Source: JBBIWA01 sp037439425 (GTDB taxonomy: Bacteria > Acidobacteriota > Blastocatellia > RBC074). From it: DNA of 22,477 nt. The stretch lies in NCBI GenBank assembly GCA_037439425.1, contig JBBIWA010000084.1, positions 1 to 22,477 on the forward strand, written 5' to 3'. Made by a program: the position numbers and the translations under genes. Numbering within the stretch: position 1 is the first letter of the stretch; each line of letters begins with the position of its first letter. Of this stretch, positions 1 through 7,557 are shown one piece after another. The notes under the pieces are model-generated. The model had not been told where the DNA came from. It saw only the letters and a program-made list of their open reading frames with translations, and searched no databases.

Positions 1-1
1 G

Positions 2-235
2 CTCTCTTTGGTCGGGATGCTGCAAGACAAGAAGGTGAGGCCCCTGCGTTTGCGCCAAATGATCTTCGGCCGCAAAAGCGAGAAACGGAAGAAAGCCGAT
101 TCTGAACCCGCGAAGGATGAGGAGAAGAGGGATGAGGAGAAGGGTGAGGAGAAAAAGGGTGAGGTCGGCGATACTGATGCCGCCGCGAAGGATCAGGTGG
201 GAAGCGTGAAGAACGAGAAGTCTCAACAGGGATGA
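2..235 (+). pseudogene. IS66-type transposase (TnpC) N-terminal fragment, probable relic
   Basis: The reading frame is open to the left edge of the window, so the true start may lie outside; a TTG at 8 and an ATG at 17 are the only internal starts. The peptide holds LRLRQMIFGRKSEKR, which closely resembles the conserved 'L(R)xxxFGxxSEK' block of IS66-family TnpC N-terminal regions. It is followed by a Lys/Glu-rich tail and a stop after about 75 residues. A real TnpC would run several hundred residues further with a zinc-binding region and a DDE catalytic domain, and none of that is present. The purine-rich tail (GAG/AAG/GGT repeats) looks like degenerate low-complexity sequence. It could instead be the charged C-terminus of an unrelated protein. 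Confidence 0.4.
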
Positions 236-265
236 GACGAGCGAGAGTGAGGCGCTCTCGGTCGG

Positions 266-398
266 GTCGTTGTAGTTGATCAGGGATGGGTTCGGACCGG
301 TATTTGCGGTTTGTCCGCCACTGATCGAAGCGGACTTTGAGTTCAAGCTTGCCTGCGCGTTGCACACAAGCAGGCAATTCGTCAGGAATCGAATCCAT
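266..398 (-). pseudogene. Remnant of an IS66-type accessory ORF (TnpA-like), internally deleted
   Basis: On the minus strand an ATG at 398-396 follows a good Shine-Dalgarno (TTTTGGAGATATTGAG-ATG). The first ~42 codons include RFDQWRTNRKYRSEPIPDQL, which resembles the 'FxxWRxxxKxxxxIPxxLW' start of the small HTH accessory proteins encoded at the head of IS66 elements. Directly after PDQL the other frame reads NYND (277-266), a motif normally found about 25-30 residues later ('LNYNDLK'). The simplest reading is a deletion plus frameshift that joined the two parts. The frame from 398 stays open to the window edge, but that part is antisense to purine-rich DNA and has no recognisable sequence. 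The family assignment is from recalled motifs. Confidence 0.4.
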
Positions 399-597
399 CT
401 CAATATCTCCAAAAGTTAAGATCGGGCATCGCTGGAAACGACAGAGGAAAGGGCGGTCACAAATCACGAACGCTTGTCGAATCAAGGTAGAGGCCGCAGG
501 AGGTTAGAAGTTCGATCCTGCCTGAGCCGCGCGAGCCTGTCAACGGACGATTGCCGAAAGGACACGGTAAGGTAGTCCTCAGTTCTCTCTCTCCGTC
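399..597. other. Intergenic stretch without a recognised gene
   Basis: Upstream flank of the IS66-like remnant and downstream flank of the NHL-repeat gene. It contains GTTCGATCCTGCC at about 511-523, which superficially resembles a tRNA T-arm, but the 5' half of the stem does not pair. No terminator with a T-run and no convincing ORF is seen. Confidence 0.5.
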
Positions 598-2658
598 TCA
601 ATCCTTCACGCCTCCCGCTTTTGCGGCGACTTCTACTACGACACTGTGTGGTGCTCCATCCTTCACCTCCAGGGGGAGCTGAATCCGCACGCTGTCAACC
701 AGACAAATTTGCTGGACCTCGGCATTACAGAAGTAGATCACGGCATCAATCGTCACTGTGATCTCGCCTTTCATTGCTTTGATAGGGATCTCCAGCGGGA
801 AATTCGGTTCGGTGAAATTGCGCGAAGTTTCTGCGGTTGTGATCCGCACTGTCTGGTCACCGTTTGTCTGGTAGGCGACGTAAAAGGGCGCGCCGCTCGT
901 GAATTTAAAGCCTGCGGGCAAGGTAAATGAAACCGAGATCGTGCCCGCGCCCGGAGCAATCGCTTGCCTGGCTAGCTCAACTACACGCCAACGGAACTGG
1001 CGCATGGTGTGCGCTGCTAGCTTCTCCAGCCCTTTCAGTTCGAGCGTCGAGACTCGCTGCGTCGCAAGGTCTATTTTACGGATCAGATGATTGTTGGTGT
1101 CAGCGACATAAAGCGCTGTTGATGTTGCCGTCACTCCGCCCGGCTCGTTGAACTGCGCTTGTCTGGCCTCTCCGTCGTGCAAGCCGCGCTCGCCTGTGCC
1201 AGCGAAAGTTTTGCTTTCGCGCCGTTCAGGGTCTATTTGTTTGATCTTGTGATTGTAGGTGTCGGCGACGTAAAGCTTGCCGTCCAGATAAACGATCCCG
1301 AGCGGATGCTGCAACCGCACCTCATCTCCTTTTCCGTCCACGTCACCAAAATCGAATAACCCCCGCCCCACAATCGTGCTCACCCGATTGCCCGGTGGAA
1401 GCGAAGCGGCGCGAATCGAGCTGATCTCACTGTCGGCGAAGAAGAGATGCCGGCCATCAGTCGTGATGCCACTCGGTTGCGCGAGCGCCGCCTGGCGCAG
1501 CGGGCCGTCAATGTGCTCCTCTCGTCCGCTGCCAGCATAAGGTCGGGCCTGGCGCGTCTGCGGATTGACCACCCATAGCTGGTGCGGCCCAGCCATCGCG
1601 ACATAAAGCATTCCCTGGTGCACGACCGCATCCCACGGCGAATTGAGAGAAACGTTCGTGCCCATGCCCTCAAGATTGAAATGGCGCGCTTGCTGCCCTG
1701 TGCCTACCAGCGTTTCTACCATTTGCGTTTTCAGATCAGCGCGGCGAATTGCGTGGTTTTCGGTGTCGCAGATGTAAAGCGCGTCGCCGTCCAGCGCCAA
1801 TCCTTGTGGATGATTGAATTCGGCTTGAGCAAATGAGCCGTCGCGCAGCCCCATCGCGCCGTTACCAATTACGCCCTGTACCACGCCCGCGAGCGAGGCG
1901 ATGATGATTCGATTGTGATTCGAGTCGCTGATAAAGAGCCGATGGCCTTTCTCATCTGCGAGCACCTTACCTGGATAGCTGAGCAGACTCGGCGGCGCTA
2001 GCGCACGCTCCAGCCGGAAGTTGATCGGCTTCTCATTCAATTCACCCCGAGCGCGAAAGTAGCTCACCATTCCGCCGAGGTAACGATCAAAAAGCTCATA
2101 GATGCCTTCGCCCGAATGATAGCCGGCGATCTTTCCCTTCGGATTGATCAAAACGAGCGTCGGCCAGGCGCGCACTCCATACTGTCGCCAGAGTTCGAAG
2201 TCGCGGTCATTGACCACCGGATGCTCGATCTCATAACGCAAGACAGCTTGGCGGATGTTACCCGTGTCTTTTTCGTTCTTGAACTTGGCTGAGTGCACGC
2301 CGATGACCACCAGTTGATTGGCATATTTGGCTTCCAGCTTTTTCAAGTCAGGAATGATGTGCATGCAGTTGATACAGCAATAAGTCCAGAAATCGAGCAG
2401 AACAATTTTGCCGCGCAGGTCGCGCAGGCTGAGCGGTCGTTCCGTATTGAGCCATTCGAGTCCGAAGGGGAAGTCAGGTGCGTAGACTTCGCCTTCAAAA
2501 ATTTCGTTCGTCACTTGAGTCATACGAGTCCTTTCTTGTGATTGCGCGAGCGACCTGCTTCCAGCCGCGAAAAGAGCCAGCGTGATGATGGCGATCGCGA
2601 TGGCGCGAGCCGGCATCTTGAGGCTTCTCATCTTTGCTCTACCTGCGCGCAGATTCAT
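598..2658 (-). CDS. Exported thioredoxin-like / NHL-repeat protein (NHLRC2-like)
   Basis: The frame opens at 2742, but in-frame ATGs at 2658, 2631 and 2616 place the start just before a signal peptide. That peptide has a basic MRSLKMPARA region followed by AIAIAIITLALFAAGSRSLAQ, with likely cleavage after A66 of the longest frame. The start at 2658 is provisional and 2631 is equally plausible. Next comes a TlpA/AhpC-like thioredoxin fold with LLDFWTYCCINCMH, where the redox pair is C123-I-N-C126 in longest-frame numbering. Five NHL beta-propeller repeats follow (roughly residues 245-575), e.g. LFISDSNHNRI, LYICDTENHAIRR, LYVADTYNHKIKQ and LYVADTNNHLIRK. A C-terminal beta-rich domain of about 110 residues ends the protein. 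This is the domain order of NHLRC2 (thioredoxin, NHL propeller, C-terminal domain), including the CCINC motif. An extracytoplasmic thiol-disulfide or scaffold role is inferred; the substrate is unknown. Confidence 0.85.
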   Translation of the reverse strand: MNLRAGRAKMRSLKMPARAIAIAIITLALFAAGSRSLAQSQERTRMTQVTNEIFEGEVYAPDFPFGLEWLNTERPLSLRDLRGKIVLLDFWTYCCINCMHIIPDLKKLEAKYANQLVVIGVHSAKFKNEKDTGNIRQAVLRYEIEHPVVNDRDFELWRQYGVRAWPTLVLINPKGKIAGYHSGEGIYELFDRYLGGMVSYFRARGELNEKPINFRLERALAPPSLLSYPGKVLADEKGHRLFISDSNHNRIIIASLAGVVQGVIGNGAMGLRDGSFAQAEFNHPQGLALDGDALYICDTENHAIRRADLKTQMVETLVGTGQQARHFNLEGMGTNVSLNSPWDAVVHQGMLYVAMAGPHQLWVVNPQTRQARPYAGSGREEHIDGPLRQAALAQPSGITTDGRHLFFADSEISSIRAASLPPGNRVSTIVGRGLFDFGDVDGKGDEVRLQHPLGIVYLDGKLYVADTYNHKIKQIDPERRESKTFAGTGERGLHDGEARQAQFNEPGGVTATSTALYVADTNNHLIRKIDLATQRVSTLELKGLEKLAAHTMRQFRWRVVELARQAIAPGAGTISVSFTLPAGFKFTSGAPFYVAYQTNGDQTVRITTAETSRNFTEPNFPLEIPIKAMKGEITVTIDAVIYFCNAEVQQICLVDSVRIQLPLEVKDGAPHSVVVEVAAKAGGVKD

Positions 2659-2829
2659 CCTGGGTTCGGCGATGATTATACGTGGTGCGAGTCGGATTAT
2701 AAACTGGCGGCCGGGCAGCAGCGGGAGCGCTTTGCCACACAACTCAGGAGGGCTTGGCTTTGAGCAGATCTTGGCCTAAGATCAGCCATCACGCGCGAAC
2801 AGATCCTGAAATCGTTTTGGAGCATTAGT

Positions 2830-3342
2830 GTGTGGAGCCTTCTGACTTTCTCTGCGGTGCTGGAGATCATTGCCGTCACGATCTGGGTCGGCGGGATGGC
2901 GGTGCTGAGTTTTATTGCTGCGCCAGCGATCTTTCAAACCGCGCCTTCGCGTGAGATCGCCGGCCGCACTTTCGGGTTGATCCTGCGTCGGTTTCACTGG
3001 GTAGCATATAGTTGCGGGGTGATGATTTTGATCGCCGGTGTGATGCGCTGGAGTGACAGCTATGGAACCACTGAATCGGACTTCGTGCGGCTGAGCCCCT
3101 CTGAGCTTGTGCGTTACGTGATCGCGCTGTTGATGCTTGGCCTGGCGCTCTACTCTGGTTTGATCGTTGCGCGTCGGCTTGACCGGATACGCAATAAGAT
3201 GCCAGGCGGTGTGGATCGCGTGCCGAGAGATGATCCGCGCCGAGTCGAATTCAATAGATTGCATCGTGTCTCGACCACACTGATGGCCTTCAATCTCTTG
3301 CTTGGCTTGGCGCTCGCCGTTATGTTTGCGATTGAGAGTTGA
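2830..3342 (+). CDS. DUF4149 (TMEM205-like) four-helix membrane protein
   Basis: Starts at GTG 2830 with a clear GGAG Shine-Dalgarno at 2819-2822 (7-nt spacing). The 170-residue product has about four hydrophobic helices: residues ~4-32, ~56-74, ~91-112 and ~146-167. The N-terminal helix carries WVGGMAVLSFIAAPAIF, matching the 'WxGGxxFxxxxxaPxlF' signature of DUF4149. A charged loop (RRLDRIRNKMPGGVDRVPRDDPRR) separates helices 3 and 4. Function is unknown; members are small inner-membrane proteins. It is divergent from the NHL-repeat gene, and its 3' end overlaps the convergent aroDE gene by 23 bp. Confidence 0.75.
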   Translation: MWSLLTFSAVLEIIAVTIWVGGMAVLSFIAAPAIFQTAPSREIAGRTFGLILRRFHWVAYSCGVMILIAGVMRWSDSYGTTESDFVRLSPSELVRYVIALLMLGLALYSGLIVARRLDRIRNKMPGGVDRVPRDDPRRVEFNRLHRVSTTLMAFNLLLGLALAVMFAIES

Positions 3343-4861
3343 AGCCTGAAGCCGCTTGCCACATCAACTCAACCGGCGCCTCCTCTCCGGTCCAGAGGCG
3401 GAATTGCTCGGCCGCTTGAGCCACCAGCATCGCCAGCCCGCCCAGCGTGCGGCAGCCCGCCTGGCGCGCATACTCAAGCAAGGTTGTCTCGGCTGGATTG
3501 TAGATCAAGTCATAAACCAGCTTCACCCCTTGCAGATGTTCCGGTTTGACGGGACTGTCTCCTTCGCTGTGCCCGCGCATGCCAATCGGCGTGCAGTTGA
3601 TGACGATGTCAGTTTGACCGGTGAAACTCTCCAACAGCGCTGCTTGCGCCTGAAATTCATCAGCCAGGCGCTCGGCTTTGTTCAGATCGCGTGCATAAAT
3701 GGTCACAGCGGCGCCCCGCTGGCTGAGACCGTAGCAGACGGCCCGCGCTGCGCCACCCGCGCCGATCACTGCCACTTTCGCCTCACGCACATCTATCAAC
3801 TCATCGAGCGGTTTCATAGCCCCGATGAGATCAGTGTTGTAGCCGCACAACTGATCGCCCGCAACCACGACCGTATTAACTGCGCCAATGCGCCGGGCCG
3901 TAGGATCAATAAAATCGAGATAGGGCATGATCGCAAGTTTGTGTGGGATTGTTACGCTCAAACCACGCAGCTGCCAGTCGAGTTTGCGGGTTCCGGGGCG
4001 GACGAAATCGCGCACGAACTGAGCAACGTGATCCACTTCAAACGGCAGGTAGACAGCATCGCGACCCAGAGCAGCAAACGCCGCGTTGTGCATCGCGGGT
4101 GAGCGCGAATGGCCGATGGGATAGCCGATGAGGCCGAAGATTTCGCTGGCGCGTGAGAGCCGCTTGACGCGGTAGAGATCACGCAGCTCTGCAACAGTCG
4201 GTTGCCCACTGGCGCTTTCAGCGCCACGTCGCAATGCGCCAAAAGTCAGCATCGCACCATAGGCCAGCGCCAGCACCCGCGTCATCAAACCGGGCCCTCC
4301 CATCGCCAATGCGATCACAGGCTTCGGCGAGACTCTTCTCTCCAGCAACTCAAAGATGTGCAGGCAATCGCTCAGGTGCACCGCTCGAGTCGCTATCTTG
4401 ACCACGGCGGCGGGCGTGCGCACCATCCGCTGGTAAGTCTCCATGAGGTTGTCAGGTGTCTGGTCCAAGTTGTGGTAGGAACAGATGACCTTGCTCCAGG
4501 GGATGGGCGGTGATGAATGAGCCAGACCTTCAACCAGATCCAACTCGAAATCTGCGTAACTCAGCGCCTCGATCAACTGCGGTGACAGGTTTCGCCAGAA
4601 ACTTAGCCGGTGACAGATGTCCAGTTCGCGCTGCCCGCCTTGTTCGCGCGGGCGATAGGTGAAGACGAGCGGTTTGGTTAAGCCTGCCACTCGTGAGGGG
4701 AGCTGGGCAAGCAGCCGCAGCAGCTCTTCATCCTCCAGGTAATCGAAGCGCAATTCGATGGCATCAGCAACTTGCTCAGCCTCGGCCATCGAGGAGAGAA
4801 AGTCTGCGGCGCGCCTTTCTGTGATCGGAGCGCAGATGAGCTTTGATGAGTTAATCTTCAT
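3320..4861 (-). CDS. aroDE: Bifunctional type I 3-dehydroquinate dehydratase / shikimate dehydrogenase
   Basis: Catalyses two consecutive shikimate-pathway steps: dehydration of 3-dehydroquinate, then NADPH-dependent reduction of 3-dehydroshikimate. I chose ATG 4861 (513 aa) over the TTG at 4870 because GGGGGAG sits 9 nt before the ATG but directly abuts the TTG. The AroD half (~1-235) has ELRFDYLED, the catalytic His130 in ICSYHN and the Schiff-base Lys155 in VVKIATRA, so it is the type I enzyme. The AroE half (~240-513) has GYPIGHSRSP, SVTIPHK with catalytic Lys308, AVNT, GYNTD with Asp344, the NADP-binding VIGAGGAARA, and NCTPIGM. Such AroD-AroE fusions are known from plants and several bacterial phyla. 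The stop codon lies inside the 3' end of the membrane-protein gene. Confidence 0.95.
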   Translation of the reverse strand: MKINSSKLICAPITERRAADFLSSMAEAEQVADAIELRFDYLEDEELLRLLAQLPSRVAGLTKPLVFTYRPREQGGQRELDICHRLSFWRNLSPQLIEALSYADFELDLVEGLAHSSPPIPWSKVICSYHNLDQTPDNLMETYQRMVRTPAAVVKIATRAVHLSDCLHIFELLERRVSPKPVIALAMGGPGLMTRVLALAYGAMLTFGALRRGAESASGQPTVAELRDLYRVKRLSRASEIFGLIGYPIGHSRSPAMHNAAFAALGRDAVYLPFEVDHVAQFVRDFVRPGTRKLDWQLRGLSVTIPHKLAIMPYLDFIDPTARRIGAVNTVVVAGDQLCGYNTDLIGAMKPLDELIDVREAKVAVIGAGGAARAVCYGLSQRGAAVTIYARDLNKAERLADEFQAQAALLESFTGQTDIVINCTPIGMRGHSEGDSPVKPEHLQGVKLVYDLIYNPAETTLLEYARQAGCRTLGGLAMLVAQAAEQFRLWTGEEAPVELMWQAASGFNSQSQT

Positions 4862-4894
4862 GACAAGCAACTCCCCCCGAGCCAGGTGCTTTCC

Positions 4895-4924
4895 TTGACA
4901 TCAACCGAAGCGAACAATTACACT
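4895..4924 (+). promoter_or_regulatory. Sigma70-type promoter of ssrA
   Basis: A perfect -35 TTGACA (4895-4900) is followed by an 18-nt spacer and TACACT (4919-4924), 4/6 to the -10 consensus. The predicted start near 4931 would leave a short 5' leader of ~27 nt before the tmRNA acceptor stem, to be removed by RNase P as is usual for tmRNA precursors. Confidence 0.6.
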
Positions 4925-4954
4925 TTAAACTGGTCGCTGAAGAGTGTAAACCGA

Positions 4955-5322
<368 letters not shown>

Positions 5323-5365
5323 CTAACGCTCTCAAATTTGAGACTCTCATCGCGCCTACCTGTTA

Positions 5366-6965
<1,600 letters not shown>

Positions 6966-6997
6966 GATCTATTCCGCAAGGCAGTTGATGAGGAGTC

Positions 6998-7027
6998 TCT
7001 CAGGTCGTCACGGACGACGCCCTGAGA
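6998..7027 (+). terminator. Hairpin downstream of rph, possible terminator
   Basis: TCTCAGG (6998-7004) pairs with CCTGAGA (7021-7027), with an inner TCGTC/GACGA stem around a 3-nt loop and a small bulge. It begins 33 nt after the rph stop. It has no T-run, so an intrinsic terminator is only possible. Confidence 0.35.
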
Positions 7028-7031
7028 AGAT

Positions 7032-7115
7032 GAGACCCTGGGTACGCACGCTTCTAGCGTGCTTGGTCTCTGGTAACGGCTCGCTTAAGGGAAAGCTGCA
7101 CGCCCGCAGGCGTGC
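7032..7115. repeat. Pair of REP-like palindromes
   Basis: First unit: GCACGC-ttcta-GCGTGC (7046-7062), bracketed by GAGACC (7032-7037) and GGTCTC (7065-7070). Second unit: GCACGCC-cgca-GGCGTGC (7098-7115). Both are perfect GC-rich hairpins sharing the GCACGC arm, typical of dispersed extragenic palindromes. No coding function is seen. Confidence 0.5.
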
Positions 7116-7143
7116 CTGCCCAGGATTTTCCGCAGGAGAGTGA

Positions 7144-7380
7144 GTGCGCCGGGCCAGGCCTGGACAACTGAAGAGGTGGGAATCCCATCTGGTCAACGGC
7201 TAGACTACCAGACCAATACTGAACCCTGCAGGCGGGGAGGTAGCGAATCTCCTGAAGCCAGCTGGAGGGACAAACCAGGCCGTAATGCCGGTGAAGGGAT
7301 CGAGCCCTGAAAGCACCATTGTCAGGCAGGCAGACATGATTCGTAGTGCGGTAGGCAGCAGGATGTTCAAGCAGCGGGAA
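7144..7380 (+). other. Structured-RNA-like stretch, possible truncated group II intron 5' end
   Basis: It begins GTGCGCCGGGCCAGGCCTGG and continues with short complementary blocks typical of folded RNA: CCAGGCCTGG, GTGGGAATCCCATC, GAAGCCAGCTGGAG, GGCCGTAATGCC and GGGATCGAGCCC. A 5' GTGCG-type boundary and this texture resemble domain I of bacterial group II introns. No reverse-transcriptase ORF and no domain V-like hairpin follows; the similarity ends around 7380, just before the first leader-repeat copy. The resemblance is from memory only. Confidence 0.35.
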
Positions 7381-7397
7381 ACTCCACCGCGCTCCTG

Positions 7398-7433
7398 GTT
7401 GAATCGTGTGACACTGCTTGCCGCGAAAGAGAG
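7398..7433 (+). repeat. Partial copy of the leader repeat (36 bp)
   Basis: GTTGAATCGTGTGACACTGC and the following bases to GAAAGAGAG match the start of the full leader repeat at 7467, with two mismatches in 36 positions. It lies exactly 69 bp upstream of that copy. Confidence 0.85.
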
Positions 7434-7466
7434 CTTCTCTGCAAGCACGCCATACATAGCCTTTAT

Positions 7467-7557
7467 GTTGAATCGTGTGACACTGCTCGCCTCGAAAGAG
7501 AGGAGCCACAGGGAATACAAAGCATACCTGATGGAGGATACTATGACTTCTACTCGA
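7467..7557 (+). repeat. Leader cassette, copy A (91 bp)
   Basis: Identical to 10285-10375 except at one position (C7509 versus G10327). It contains the 5' leader, the Shine-Dalgarno GGAGG within GATGGAGGATACT, and the first five codons (MTSTR) of the S9 peptidase gene. The similarity stops abruptly within codon 6. Confidence 0.95.

Noticed and set aside
480..535. tRNA-like T-arm (GTTCGATCCTGCC)
   Set aside because: The 5' half of the T-stem does not pair with CTGCC, and no acceptor, D or anticodon arm can be built around it.
3356..4102. 248-aa plus-strand ORF
   Set aside because: Antisense shadow of the well-supported aroDE gene.
7285..7542. N-terminal extension of the S9 peptidase frame
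   Set aside because: It runs through the leader repeats, lacks a ribosome-binding site, and would bury the signal peptide behind 86 residues. ATG 7543 has a strong GGAGG.
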